A stretch of 64,000 nt of DNA, taken from positions 1 to 64,000 of the forward strand of contig CAJTVE010000004.1 in NCBI GenBank assembly GCA_910579655.1. Direction: 5' to 3'. Positions 17,355 through 27,007 of the stretch are shown here, in pieces. Every line of letters starts with the position of its first letter. Position 1 is the stretch's first letter. This stretch comes from an uncultured Allobaculum sp. GTDB taxonomy: Bacteria > Bacillota_I > Bacilli_A > Erysipelotrichales > Erysipelotrichaceae. Both the position numbers and the translations under genes were made by a program. The notes beneath the pieces are model-generated. The model saw nothing but the letters and a program-made list of their open reading frames with translations, ran no database searches and was not told the DNA's origin.

Positions 17355-18556
17355 ACGCATAGGGAAAAAACAGATCGTCTCATCGATATTGAACTGAGGT
17401 CAATGATATTAAACAGTGAATATCTGATCCTCCCTTCTTCAACTGCTTTGCAATTTGGAGGGGATCCTTGCCTATCGAATGAAATCAACGGGGGAAAGAG
17501 CGCCCCCTGTTTTTATTTATATGGTTCGCCCGGGAATACTATCGTGTGACTTTGTCAACTTACTGGATCTTTTCATCCGCCCGAAAATCCTGTAAACTAC
17601 ATACTTCAAGTCCCATGACTCTGATCCATTTATAAAGGATCAAATTTCGGGACTGAAGACAGGTCAGCCTGAAAAACTGAGTTTGAATGATTGCGGTTAC
17701 GATCCAAACCGCGTGCCAAATTGCAGGCAATAAGACAGCCAGCTTGAACAGAGGAGAGATTTTCTGTTATTAATAGAGGGATCAGCTGCTGCATAAGCAG
17801 ATCAAAAGAAGTTCTTTCGGATTTGACTGGCTTTCTTATCATTGGTTTTTGCCAGTCATGCGGAAATTAAGTCGTAAATGACATTTTGATCTGCTTTTCA
17901 ACTCAAACAAACGACAACCGTTTTCAACATTTATACGGTATTCGTACGGTGCGATTTTTGCTCTGAGTGACAAGATGAACTCAGGCAGTGTGCTGATCCT
18001 GAATGCGATCAACCGAAACGTTCGCGATTCTTTTTTGCCAGGCCTTTTCACTTTGCTTTCTGGCAAAAAAATGAACACGGATCCTGATTTCAAGCGTGTA
18101 TCCGCTTATCCTGTCCAATTCTTTATGCGGATCAGTCACTCTTCAAAGCTGCGCTTTGATTTTGAACGAAGACTGAATGGTTTCAAACGCAAAACAATTT
18201 TATGGATCCAGATCAAGAGTTCAAAGTAAGCTCAATTTTTGAAAACGGGCGGCAAAGCTCTTTTTAATCCGAAGAGTATGCCGCCAGTCTGCCAGTCTTT
18301 TATTGTGCCCAGATCAGAAACGACAAGCTGCCTTCGAAATTCTCTTTGAAGAAATCTTTTCGTGTGCCTTTGAGAAGGGAAGAAAAGAGAAAAAGAAAAA
18401 AGGAGGAGAAACGAAATCTGGCACTTTTTCGATATGAAATGAATAAACCGGCTTATCAACCCAGACGGTTTTTGATCAACAGGTTCAGGAAACAGGAAAC
18501 GAACGAAATCCGGTTGAATCGATTGCAGGCAAATCCTGCTTAGATTCCGGAGTACT
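17355..18556. other. 1.2-kb stretch without a supported gene
   Basis: A weak terminator-like hairpin (GGGGG/CCCCC at 17490-17507, then TGTTTTT) follows the thioesterase. Beyond it only overlapping short open frames without SD are found, several on opposite strands, and no recognised RNA. It may be former coding sequence or the long leader of the exonuclease gene. Confidence 0.45.
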
Positions 18557-20458
18557 ATGAAAAACAGAAATGAATTTCTTCTGATTGTGGATGGCTCTTC
18601 CTTATTGGCAACCAGCTACTATGCCTCACTGCCAAGAGCTCTTCGCAAAGAAAAGGATGAAGAAAAAAAGGAGCAGATGTACCCCCGCCTGCTCAAACAG
18701 GATAAACATGGCCATTACTGCAATGCCCTGGAACTCTTCTTCCATACCTTATTTACCATTGTCACTTTCCAGCGCCCCAGCCATCTGGTGATCTGCTGGG
18801 ACGCCGGCCGCAATACGTTTCGTAAAGAACTCTGGCCGGCGTATAAATCGAACCGTCAGGCCACCCCGGCCCCGCTGCGCCAGCAGTTTGAAACGGCTTA
18901 TGCGCTTTGCGGACAGCTGGGCATCAGCCAGGTGCGTGATACCCGCTATGAAGCGGATGATTTTGCGGGAACGATTGCGACCCGGATGTGTGAATATATT
19001 CCGGTGCGCATTCTCACTCGGGATAAAGACTATTTCCAGCTGATCAATGACGAAATCCACATCTGGTATGGCATGGCCGACTTAAAGAAAGTCAAAGCCT
19101 GGCGCAAAACCCATAACATGCCCTCGTCCTTGCCAAGCCGGGTGGTGCTGGTGAATGAAGATGTCCTGTATAAGGAATTTGGCTATCATCCCAAAGCGGT
19201 TCCCATGATCAAATGCCTGTTTGGCGATCCTTCTGACAATATTCCTGGAGTTTCAGGGATGGGGGAAAATCGCTCGATCAAACTGGCTGAACACTACCAT
19301 TCTGTGGCCGAACTGTACGATCCGATTGATGCCGTACGCACCAAAGCGGACCGCCAGAAACTGGCGCGCTTATGGCGGACATGGGGCATTACGATCTCCC
19401 CTTATTCCGTATTGACCCGCAAGGGAAACGATACAAGACTCAACGCCCGGCAGATGGCTGAAATCTGTTATGAACTGGGCAAGATCCGGACCGATCTGGA
19501 TCTGGAGGATTGCTTTGAGGGCGAATTCGGGCCTGATTTATTCCGCTGCCAGTTCGATCCCCAGACGATTTTTGATGTCCTTGAACCTTTTGAAATCGAA
19601 CTGAAAATCGGCCGCAAGAAAAACAGTGTCCCTGGCCGATCTCTCAGCAAACAGAGTGCCGTTTGCCAGGGGACGAAAAAACGGACTTCAGCCCAAAAGG
19701 GAGCGCCAAGCGAAAGAAAGAAGTCTGGCTCTTCGAAAGCTTCCACAAAATCTTTCCTGGAAGTTCCAGCAGCCAAGTCCAAAAGCAAAACCGCCAGAAA
19801 AATGGCAATGGCTGCTCCAATCGGACCAGCTGCTTCCAATGGAAAAGTGCCAAAAAACGGCCAGCCAGACAGCGCAGCCTCAAAATCTCGAAAAAAATCT
19901 GCCCAGGCTGCTGCTTCTAAAAAACAGATCTTTCTTGAAACTCAAAGGATCCAGGAAGATCTGCTGGCAAAAGAAATTCAGGGGGACGGTCGCCTGAATG
20001 CATCCACTGACGCACCGACAACGTCCAGAACACAAACCACACCGCCAAAAAGCCGAAAGCCAAAAGGCAGAAAAAACGCAAATCCAGCGAAGAGTCGAAA
20101 AATGGCAGCCGCAGCTTCTGGACTCTCTGTAACCCAAGAAAATGACTTCTCCTTACAGGCTTTCGAGCAGTTCGAAGCCAGTCAGCCTTTTGAAGTTGTT
20201 GTCGCCGGCTTTGATGATGGTCAGGAAGAGGATTACGATTTTGAAGTTTCCAGCCGTTCTTCTTTTGCCAGCCGCTCCAGCTCAAAGCCAAAAGCGGCAC
20301 CCGGCAGGAAACCATCGCGCCCGACCTCTTTAAATGGGCAAAACCATGGCCCAGGTGAAAAACAAGGCGCCAAAAAACGCCAGGCCCACCCCAGACGCAA
20401 CCAGCGCCGCTATAAGCCAAAAAAGCAGCCTGGCCACCAGACGCCCCCACAGGTTTAA
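18557..20458 (+). CDS. stand-alone 5'-3' exonuclease with long basic disordered tail
   Basis: 633 residues. Residues 1-330 are the PolA-type 5'-3' exonuclease/FEN fold: LLIVDGSSL at the start, HLVICWDAG, YEADDFAGTIA, ILTRDKDYFQL, and the helix-hairpin-helix GDPSDNIPGVSGMG. The rest (about 370-633) is low-complexity Lys/Ser/Ala/Pro/Arg, strongly basic, with one acidic patch (GQEEDYDFEV). No polymerase domain follows. The known family member without polymerase is about 280-330 residues, so the tail roughly doubles it. GGAG precedes the ATG. It probably acts in removal of RNA primers or flaps. Confidence 0.85.
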   Translation: MKNRNEFLLIVDGSSLLATSYYASLPRALRKEKDEEKKEQMYPRLLKQDKHGHYCNALELFFHTLFTIVTFQRPSHLVICWDAGRNTFRKELWPAYKSNRQATPAPLRQQFETAYALCGQLGISQVRDTRYEADDFAGTIATRMCEYIPVRILTRDKDYFQLINDEIHIWYGMADLKKVKAWRKTHNMPSSLPSRVVLVNEDVLYKEFGYHPKAVPMIKCLFGDPSDNIPGVSGMGENRSIKLAEHYHSVAELYDPIDAVRTKADRQKLARLWRTWGITISPYSVLTRKGNDTRLNARQMAEICYELGKIRTDLDLEDCFEGEFGPDLFRCQFDPQTIFDVLEPFEIELKIGRKKNSVPGRSLSKQSAVCQGTKKRTSAQKGAPSERKKSGSSKASTKSFLEVPAAKSKSKTARKMAMAAPIGPAASNGKVPKNGQPDSAASKSRKKSAQAAASKKQIFLETQRIQEDLLAKEIQGDGRLNASTDAPTTSRTQTTPPKSRKPKGRKNANPAKSRKMAAAASGLSVTQENDFSLQAFEQFEASQPFEVVVAGFDDGQEEDYDFEVSSRSSFASRSSSKPKAAPGRKPSRPTSLNGQNHGPGEKQGAKKRQAHPRRNQRRYKPKKQPGHQTPPQV

Positions 20459-20527
20459 TTCCTCTGGTCCAGGACAGCTGCCAAAAAAGGACCCAAAAAA
20501 AGGACCTGAAACAGAACCAGACAAAAG

Positions 20528-20568
20528 AACCCCAGAATTCATGGATAATCATGAAGCCTGGGGTTTTT
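20528..20568. terminator. bidirectional terminator between exonuclease and VanZ-like genes
   Basis: AACCCCAG pairs with CTGGGGTT (20558-20565), with an inner ATG/CAT-containing stem. Plus strand ends in T5. Next to it (20570-20610) lie three imperfect 12-bp repeats of the type AATGGGATTCC. Confidence 0.8.
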
Positions 20569-20614
20569 AATGAGATTCAAATGGGATTCCAATGGGATTC
20601 CAATGAGGTTCAGA

Positions 20615-21157
20615 CTACAGGCCGACTTGAAGAGAACTTTCGCTTTTGTAGTCATCCAGCGGCTTTTTGGACGTAAGATGAGAGTGCGGCCGCTGGCGGA
20701 AGGTGCGAAGCTGGAACAGCAGCAGGTAAGTAAGACATGTTCCATTGATCGCGCCGATTTCATCGAGAATCACATCGCGAAACTGGCAGGCCCTGTCGGT
20801 GACAAAGCTTTGGTGAATTTCATCAATTCCCGCAAAGAGCAAAGAAAAAAGAACCGCCCCCAGGACAGCTTTCCCGGCCACAAAGCCTAAGGAATCAAAA
20901 AACAGATACCACAGAATCCCCATCACCAGATAGACTGAAAAATGAGCGGCTTTGCGGATCAGAAACCGGATCTCGGGCAGGGATTCAAGATGAAGCAGAC
21001 GGATCAGCCGATCCGACAGAGCCTGGGAATCAGAGCCAGTCTGGCTGGAAAAAAGCCAGATGGCGCAAACAAGAATAAACAATAGAAGCAAGTAGAGAAA
21101 GGCCAGCGGCAGGTTGGCTTTTCTGTTGGTAGAAGCGCTGTAGGTTGGTGTTTTCAT
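20615..21157 (-). CDS. VanZ-like membrane protein
   Basis: A 180-residue protein with four to five TM segments and VanZ-family marks: IWLFSSQTGSDSQALS near residues 33-48, IRKAAHFSVYLVMG near 67-80, and DEIHQSFVTDRACQFRDVILD near 113-133. VanZ-like proteins give low-level lipoglycopeptide tolerance or act in the envelope; the exact role is unknown. It is convergent with the exonuclease gene and divergent from ktrB. Confidence 0.82.
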   Translation of the reverse strand: MKTPTYSASTNRKANLPLAFLYLLLLFILVCAIWLFSSQTGSDSQALSDRLIRLLHLESLPEIRFLIRKAAHFSVYLVMGILWYLFFDSLGFVAGKAVLGAVLFSLLFAGIDEIHQSFVTDRACQFRDVILDEIGAINGTCLTYLLLFQLRTFRQRPHSHLTSKKPLDDYKSESSLQVGL

Positions 21158-21662
21158 AACTAAATTTTACCGAATTTTCAACATGGAAGGAATGTCATTT
21201 TGTGCATTTCTGACTTTCAAAACAGGTCTGTCTCTGTCACTTTAGAATTACAGAAAGACTGATGCATACAATGGCAACAAAAGGCCTTTCATATGGCGTG
21301 AAATCGATTCGACCAGGCCGTCAATAGCGGCCTGGTCGAATCCGGACGGCAAACGTGGTACAGTAATCGCCATATCCGGCACAAGAGGCAGGCATGTTTG
21401 GATGCAATCTATTCTTCCACCTTTTACAATGATAAAAACAGACACTCCCACACGCCTGCCTGATTTTTTGTCAAATCTTTACCGGATAGGCAAAAAAACT
21501 GGATTGGACTGGTCTTCAAAAATCGGCCTGGATCAAAGGGCAGAGTGGATGGAAGCGTGTCCAAGGAGTATACAAGGAGTATAAAGGTTCGGATCCAAAC
21601 AGGCTTCTCGTTTTTTTGGAACCTGGTTGAATCCATCCAGAAAAAGGAAAAAGTGAAAACGT
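21158..21662 (+). promoter_or_regulatory. structured region upstream of ktrB
   Basis: A perfect 15-bp hairpin (GATTCGACCAGGCCG 21306-21320 with its complement 21328-21342, loop TCAATAG) is followed by a terminator-like pair AGGCAGGC (21386-21393) / GCCTGCCT (21454-21461) with GATTTTTTG. This hairpin-plus-terminator order resembles an attenuated leader, but it does not match the c-di-AMP (ydaO) riboswitch known for potassium uptake genes. A 68-codon minus-strand frame across the hairpin has no SD. Confidence 0.45.
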
Positions 21663-22979
21663 ATGGTAATTCGACGAATACAGAAGTGGTTTTTCAAGCT
21701 CACCCCCGCAAGACTGCTCGTACTCGGGTTTTTAAGCGTCATCCTGAGTGGCGCCTTCCTGTTGTGGCTGCCAATTTCACGCTATGCGGGCGTGCCGCTC
21801 AGTTTTCTTGATGCGTTGTTTGAAGCGTGCAGTGCAGTTTGTGTAACCGGTCTGACGGTCGTTGTTCCTGGACAGACGTTTAACCTGTTTGGCCGGATTG
21901 TCCTGGCCATTCTGATTCAGATTGGCGGTATGGGGATTGTCCTGGCGGGAATGACGTTTATGCTGGTATCAGGGGGCAAGATCAGTTTTAAAACCCGGGC
22001 TCTCTTTGTCCAGGCGCAAAATCTTTCCGGCTATACGGGCCTCATTCATATTGCCAAGTGCATTCTGTATCTGACCTTTGGCATTGAAGCCTTGGGCGCT
22101 TTGCTGATGTGGCCGGTGCTGATGATGCATTTCAGTCCTTTGCAGGCGCTTGGCCATGCCGTCTTTTTATCGATCTCGGCGTTTAACAACGCTGGTTTTG
22201 ATTTGTTTGCAGGCGGTGATTCATTAATTCCGTATGCGAACAATCTGCCGCTGATTCTGGTGATCAGTGCGCTGGTCATTATCGGCGGCTTTGGCTTTAT
22301 CGCCATGGTCGATCTGGTCCGCAACCATTTTCGCTGGTCCAGGCTGATGCTGACAACCAAGATTGCCGCCTTCATGACAATCCTTTTGCTGGCGGGCGGT
22401 ACGATTCTGTTTAAGATCCTGACGCCCCAGACGTGGCTGGAAGCGTGGTTTCAGTCGGTCATCACCCGGACGGCCGGTTTTGCAAGCTACCCCCTCTCCA
22501 ACTTTTCAACCGGCGCTTTGCTTGTCTTTATCGTGCTGATGTTTATCGGTGCTTCGCCAAACTCGACGGGCGGCGGAATTAAGACCACGACCGCTTTTGC
22601 GATCTCCTTAAAAGCCTTTTCCTCGAGCGCCGGTCATGACGAAGATTCTGTGTTCTACCGCCGGATTCCGGACATCTGCTTTACCAAAGCTTCGACGGTG
22701 CTCTACTTTGGCCTTTCGGCGGTGCTTTTGGGCACCATTCTGATCTGCGCCTTTGATCCGCAGTTCACGCTGGCGGAAGTGCTGGTGGAAGTGACCAGTG
22801 CCCTGGCAACGGTTGGCTCTTCGATCGGGATTACGGCCCAGTTATCCGAGGCCAGTGAGCTGGTCATCATCGCCCTGATGTTTATGGGGCGTCTGGGAAC
22901 GGTAACGATTGCCAACCTTCTGATTACCGGCAAGGAGCCAAAAGCGCACTATTCCGAAGAAAGCATCCTGATTGGATAA
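21663..22979 (+). CDS. ktrB: potassium uptake channel subunit KtrB
   Basis: A 438-residue Trk/Ktr/HKT-type potassium translocator. Four pore loops can be seen with filter motifs CVTGLT (near 54), FNNAGFD (near 178), TRTAGF (near 270) and ATVGSS (near 380); the Gly in each is conserved. About ten TM helices. Together with ktrA, 187 bp downstream, it forms the KtrAB system for potassium uptake coupled to sodium. Confidence 0.93.
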   Translation: MVIRRIQKWFFKLTPARLLVLGFLSVILSGAFLLWLPISRYAGVPLSFLDALFEACSAVCVTGLTVVVPGQTFNLFGRIVLAILIQIGGMGIVLAGMTFMLVSGGKISFKTRALFVQAQNLSGYTGLIHIAKCILYLTFGIEALGALLMWPVLMMHFSPLQALGHAVFLSISAFNNAGFDLFAGGDSLIPYANNLPLILVISALVIIGGFGFIAMVDLVRNHFRWSRLMLTTKIAAFMTILLLAGGTILFKILTPQTWLEAWFQSVITRTAGFASYPLSNFSTGALLVFIVLMFIGASPNSTGGGIKTTTAFAISLKAFSSSAGHDEDSVFYRRIPDICFTKASTVLYFGLSAVLLGTILICAFDPQFTLAEVLVEVTSALATVGSSIGITAQLSEASELVIIALMFMGRLGTVTIANLLITGKEPKAHYSEESILIG

Positions 22980-23166
22980 ATAACGCTGGCTAAAAAAGCC
23001 GCATAAGGAAATAAAACAAAAGAAATAAAAGAAAATTCCAGAAGGCTGGGATCAGTCTGGATCGAAGATCCAGTCCGGCTTGCTGCCTTCTGTTTCAGGA
23101 TAACGATGAGTCTTAAGCGAAAATGAAACGTGATAAAAAGACTCGCAAATTGAAAGGGAAATCTTC
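22980..23166 (+). promoter_or_regulatory. ktrB-ktrA spacer with hairpin
   Basis: CAGAAGGC/GCCTTCTG closes a long imperfect hairpin with an inner GGATC-GAA-GATCC stem (about 23039-23095). No proper T-tract follows, so it may be a processing site or a partial terminator. Confidence 0.4.
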
Positions 23167-23853
23167 ATGCGAAAGAATTTTGACATGTTTAAAAAGAGCC
23201 GCTCGGCGTATTGTGTCATCGGCCTGGGCCGGTTTGGTTCCGCCGTTGCCGAAACCCTTGCCGAAAATGGCCAGGATCTGATCCTGATTGATAAAAACCC
23301 GGACCGCGTTCGGGAAATGCGCTATCTGACCGACTATGCCTATGTCATCAACCATCTTGACCAGGCTGCTCTTGAAGAAATCGGGGTCGGGGATTGTCAG
23401 GTCGCAATTGTCGCGATCGGCGAAGAGATCGCCGCCAACATTCTGGCTACACTCTATTGCCTGAATCTGAAGGTGCCGGTCGTGATTGCCAAAGCCAACA
23501 GCAAAGATATGGGCAACATTCTCAAAAAAATCGGGGCGGAAGTCGTCTATCCGGAACATGAAATGGGTGTCCGGCTGGCCAATCAGCTTTCCAACAAGAA
23601 AGTCATCGACTACTTCTCGATCTCGGGCAACATCGACATTGCCCAGCTTGAAGCCCCTTCTTACTTTACGGGCAAGCCGCTGAAGGCTTTAGAGCTTCGC
23701 CAGAAGTATGGTATTTCGATCATCGCCATCCAGACTCACAATGGAACGATTGAAGAAATCGATCCAAACTACGTCTTTGAGCGCGGGGATATTATCATCG
23801 TCATCGGATCCAATGAAAATATTCATAATTTTGAACGTTCCGTTGGAGATTAA
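23167..23853 (+). CDS. ktrA: potassium uptake regulatory subunit KtrA
   Basis: A 228-residue RCK protein. RCK_N Rossmann motif GLGRFGSAVAETLA (near 21), the acidic nucleotide-ribose contact in LILIDKNPDRV, then an RCK_C domain (about 145-225) that in homologues binds c-di-AMP. It forms the cytosolic octameric ring gating KtrB. GAAAGGGAAA precedes the ATG. Confidence 0.93.
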   Translation: MRKNFDMFKKSRSAYCVIGLGRFGSAVAETLAENGQDLILIDKNPDRVREMRYLTDYAYVINHLDQAALEEIGVGDCQVAIVAIGEEIAANILATLYCLNLKVPVVIAKANSKDMGNILKKIGAEVVYPEHEMGVRLANQLSNKKVIDYFSISGNIDIAQLEAPSYFTGKPLKALELRQKYGISIIAIQTHNGTIEEIDPNYVFERGDIIIVIGSNENIHNFERSVGD

Positions 23854-23856
23854 AGC

Positions 23857-23889
23857 AAATCCGGCACATAATTATGCCGGATTTTTTTT
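23857..23889 (+). terminator. terminator of ktrA
   Basis: AAATCCGGCA/TGCCGGATTT followed by a T-run. Confidence 0.9.
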
Positions 23890-24250
23890 GTACAATAAGG
23901 CGATACCTGCCTGAAAGGAATAGGTTTCTGGCTTGATTTTCAAAACGATCGGATCTCTTCTGTCTTCAAGTAAAAAAGAAGATCGATTCAAAGCAAGTCC
24001 GACCGTAAACCCCAGACCAGAAAATTCCAGACCAGAAACTCTCAGCAGCTTTTTCTGGTTCGAATCTGGCAGGTTCAGACTGGACTCCATACTGACCTGA
24101 AAAAGGCCTGCACCAGATCCAGTTCACCCACTAAAAATCAACCTTGACCATAAATCCCTTAAAATACACGATTAGAAAATACAAGCTTTTTTCCGGCCAT
24201 CACAAACCATTTTGTCTGGAAAGGAAGCTTACTGAAAGGATGTGACTGTT
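23890..24250. other. leader of the rapZ operon
   Basis: No gene is supported. The rapZ SD AAAGGA is at 24235-24240. No clear promoter can be fixed by eye, although an A/T-rich stretch near 24160-24185 is the best place. Confidence 0.4.
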
Positions 24251-25117
24251 ATGGAAAAATCACTGGTCCTGATTACAGGCATGAGTGGAGCAGGAAAAAC
24301 CTCCGCAATGAATGCGCTGGCTGATCTTGGCTACAACTGTATTGACAATTATCCAAAAGAACTCCTTCCGGCTTTAGAACAACTGATGGAAAGCGGCGAT
24401 CCACAATACGACCGGCTGGCTTTAAGTGCAAGCAGCCAGGACTACGTGGATTTCATGAACTTTTTTGATACCCTCAAGCGGCCGCTGCAGGTCGTTTTTG
24501 TCGACGCAAGCGATGAAGAATTACTGCTTCGCTATCGGTTTACGCGCCGCCTGCACCCGCTGCTTGTTCACAATGAAGCGTCCACTCTCGAAGAGGCCAT
24601 TGAGCTGGAGCGGGATTCTTTCCGTTCCCTGGAAGAAAACATGAAGGATACCCTTCATCTGGATACCACCCGCCTGACTCCGCAGGCGCTGGTCAATCTT
24701 CTCAAACCATATTTCAAAAGCCAGACTGAACCTGAATTTGCGATTACGTTCCAGTCGTTTGGCTTTAAGCATGGCCTGCCAATGGATGCCGATATCGTCA
24801 TTGATGTCCGCTGCCTGCCAAACCCCTTCTATGAAGCGGGCCTGAAAAAACTGACGGGCAATGATGAGCGGGTGTACAAATACGTCATGGACAGAGAAGA
24901 GACACGCGAATACGTGAAACGCTTAAGCGCTTATCTTGATTTTGTGTTTGACAGCTATCGCTCGCAGAACAAAAACCACATGATCGTAGCCGTCGGCTGC
25001 ACGGGCGGCCAGCATCGGTCGGTTTCCGTGTGCAACTGGCTGTATGACCACTACAAAGATGAATACAAAGCCTTCAAATCCCACCGCGACCTGGATTTAA
25101 GGAATGACGTCGCATGA
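24251..25117 (+). CDS. rapZ: RNase adapter protein RapZ (YvcJ)
   Basis: 288 residues from the ATG at 24251. A GTG nine bases upstream touches the AAAGGA site and is rejected. Walker A is GMSGAGKT (residues 10-17). The family's C-terminal domain ends with VGCTGGQHRSVSV near 256. In Gammaproteobacteria it guides RNase E to the glmZ sRNA; in Bacillota (YvcJ) it is a nucleotide-binding protein linked to amino-sugar supply. It heads the classic rapZ-yvcK-whiA cluster and overlaps yvcK by ATGA. Confidence 0.95.
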   Translation: MEKSLVLITGMSGAGKTSAMNALADLGYNCIDNYPKELLPALEQLMESGDPQYDRLALSASSQDYVDFMNFFDTLKRPLQVVFVDASDEELLLRYRFTRRLHPLLVHNEASTLEEAIELERDSFRSLEENMKDTLHLDTTRLTPQALVNLLKPYFKSQTEPEFAITFQSFGFKHGLPMDADIVIDVRCLPNPFYEAGLKKLTGNDERVYKYVMDREETREYVKRLSAYLDFVFDSYRSQNKNHMIVAVGCTGGQHRSVSVCNWLYDHYKDEYKAFKSHRDLDLRNDVA

Positions 25118-26091
25118 AAAACGTTGTGGTAATCGGCGGCGGAACCGGACTTTCCGCCATGATGAATGGATTCAAGCATCTGGAAAATGTCAACCTGACT
25201 GCCATCATCACGGTCGCGGATGATGGCGGGTCAACGGGACGAATCCGCGATATGTATAACGTTCCGGCAATGGGCGATATCCGTCATGTGCTTTGTGCCA
25301 TGGCCGAAGATGACGAGGATCCATTGTTTTCCCAGCTGATGAACTACCGCTTTTCCGGATCGGAAGATATCGGCGGCCATCAGCTTGGCAACCTGATTTT
25401 CCTTGCCATGATGGATCTGACTGGCTCTTACATGGGCGCGGTTGAGGCGATTTCCAAGGTTTTGAAAGTCAAGGGCAACATTTTGCCTTCCACTCTGGAT
25501 AATGCGATTCTGTATGCTTTGATGAATGATGGAACCTTAGTGCGCGGGGAGAAGAACATCCCCAACGCCAACAACTCCATTGCCAAAGTCTTCTATGAAG
25601 ACGATATCCGTGCCTATCCGAAAGCCATTGAAGCCATCCGGCAGGCCGATCTGATTATTTATGGCATTGGCTCTTTGTATACTTCAATTCTGCCCAATGT
25701 CATTGTAAAAGGCGTTCGCGAAGCGATTGCGGATACGACTTGTCCAAAAGTCTATTTCTGCAACGCCATGACCCAGCCGGGTGAAACCGATGGGTTCTCT
25801 TTGGAAGACCATGTGCGCGCCATTGAAACCCATACGTACAAAAACCCCATTGAAATTGCGATCATCAACCGCAATCCGATCGACGAAAAGACACTCGAAC
25901 GCTATGCCCGACAAGGCAGTGTTCCGGTTGTCCAGAAAGAAGTCGATCACGCCTATAAAGTGTTCCATCGCGATCTGACGATCGTCGATGAAACCGGCCG
26001 CATCCGCCATGATTCCAAGGCGATTGCGGATTGTCTGGTGGAAATTCTGGCGATGATGGAAAAGGAAGAAGTTCATGTCGTTTTCAAGTGA
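25114..26091 (+). CDS. yvcK: gluconeogenesis factor YvcK/GlmR (CofD-like fold)
   Basis: A 325-residue protein with IGGGTGLSAMMNGFK at the N-terminus, ITVADDGGSTGRIRD near 34-48, GDIRHVLCAM, and IGSLYTSILPN. In Bacillus it binds UDP-GlcNAc and stimulates GlmS, channelling carbon into cell-wall precursors. The start overlaps rapZ (ATGA) and the end overlaps whiA by 17 nt. Confidence 0.95.
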   Translation: MKNVVVIGGGTGLSAMMNGFKHLENVNLTAIITVADDGGSTGRIRDMYNVPAMGDIRHVLCAMAEDDEDPLFSQLMNYRFSGSEDIGGHQLGNLIFLAMMDLTGSYMGAVEAISKVLKVKGNILPSTLDNAILYALMNDGTLVRGEKNIPNANNSIAKVFYEDDIRAYPKAIEAIRQADLIIYGIGSLYTSILPNVIVKGVREAIADTTCPKVYFCNAMTQPGETDGFSLEDHVRAIETHTYKNPIEIAIINRNPIDEKTLERYARQGSVPVVQKEVDHAYKVFHRDLTIVDETGRIRHDSKAIADCLVEILAMMEKEEVHVVFK

Positions 26092-27007
26092 TGTGAAACA
26101 GGAGATCAGCAAGCTTGAGTTTTCAGGCGGGCAGGCTAAAGCGCTTTTATGCGCTTTATTTTTGTCCCGGGCTTCTTTGAACTGGAACCGGGGCGAAACC
26201 TGGCTGTCTTTCCAGACCCAGAACGCCTCCATTGCCAAGCTGGTCTTCCGCCTTTTGAAAAGTGAATACCATGTCGATGTGCAGATTGCCTCGATCAGAC
26301 GGATGAATCTGAAAAAGAACAACATCTATCGTCTGACTGTGTACTCGCAAGCCAGCGAGATTCTCGAAAGCCTGGGCATTCTGCGCACGGGCGGACTGTA
26401 TAACGTGCCGCCCTATTCGTTAATTCGTTCCGAACGCAACGCCAGAGCGTTCATTCAGGGACTGTTTTTAGCGGCGGGCTCCATCAACTCTCCCAAAACA
26501 ACCAACTACCATATGGAACTGACCCTGCCTTCACAGGATTTAGCCGTGATGGCCGTGAAAATCCTTGACCGGTTTTATATTCCGGCCAAAATCACGCTGC
26601 GCAAGCAATCGTATGTCGTTTACACCAAAGTCGGGGACAAGATTGCCGATTTTCTGCGTCTGCTTGGCGCCAGCCAGTCTTTGTTTACATTTGAAGACCA
26701 GCGGATCCAGCGTGATTTCTACAACCAGCTCACCCGCCTGGACAACTGCGAGGTGGCCAATGAGATGAAAACCCAGAAAGCCGCCAGAGAGCAGCTCGAA
26801 TGGATTGCGATCATTGAAAAATCGGGATGCAAAGTCCCGGAAAAAATCGTCCACGTCATGGAAGCCCGCAAGCAGAATCCTGAGGCCTCCAATGTGGAGC
26901 TGTGCGATGCCATCTATGCGATGTATGGGGAAAGTATTACCAAATCCGGCATGAAACACCGCATGGCCAAGATGAAAGAACTTGCGCTTTCGGGGGTGCA
27001 GGCATGA
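26075..27007 (+). CDS. whiA: WhiA sporulation/cell-division regulator family protein
   Basis: 310 residues: a LAGLIDADG-homing-endonuclease-like N-terminal part (ALLCALFLSRASLN; FIQGLFLAAGSINSP near 128) without nuclease function, and a C-terminal helix-turn-helix (VELCDAIYAMYGESITKSGMK near 275-297). It is conserved throughout Gram-positives and affects cell division and chromosome segregation. AAAGGAAG lies upstream inside yvcK. Confidence 0.95.
   Translation: MSFSSDVKQEISKLEFSGGQAKALLCALFLSRASLNWNRGETWLSFQTQNASIAKLVFRLLKSEYHVDVQIASIRRMNLKKNNIYRLTVYSQASEILESLGILRTGGLYNVPPYSLIRSERNARAFIQGLFLAAGSINSPKTTNYHMELTLPSQDLAVMAVKILDRFYIPAKITLRKQSYVVYTKVGDKIADFLRLLGASQSLFTFEDQRIQRDFYNQLTRLDNCEVANEMKTQKAAREQLEWIAIIEKSGCKVPEKIVHVMEARKQNPEASNVELCDAIYAMYGESITKSGMKHRMAKMKELALSGVQA

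Noticed and set aside
20570..20612. AATGGGATTCC triple repeat as a regulatory site
   Set aside because: Short, imperfect and placed after two converging gene ends; no function can be argued.
21248..21451. 67-codon minus-strand frame over the ktrB-upstream hairpin
   Set aside because: No SD or family, and the perfect palindrome explains its open frame.
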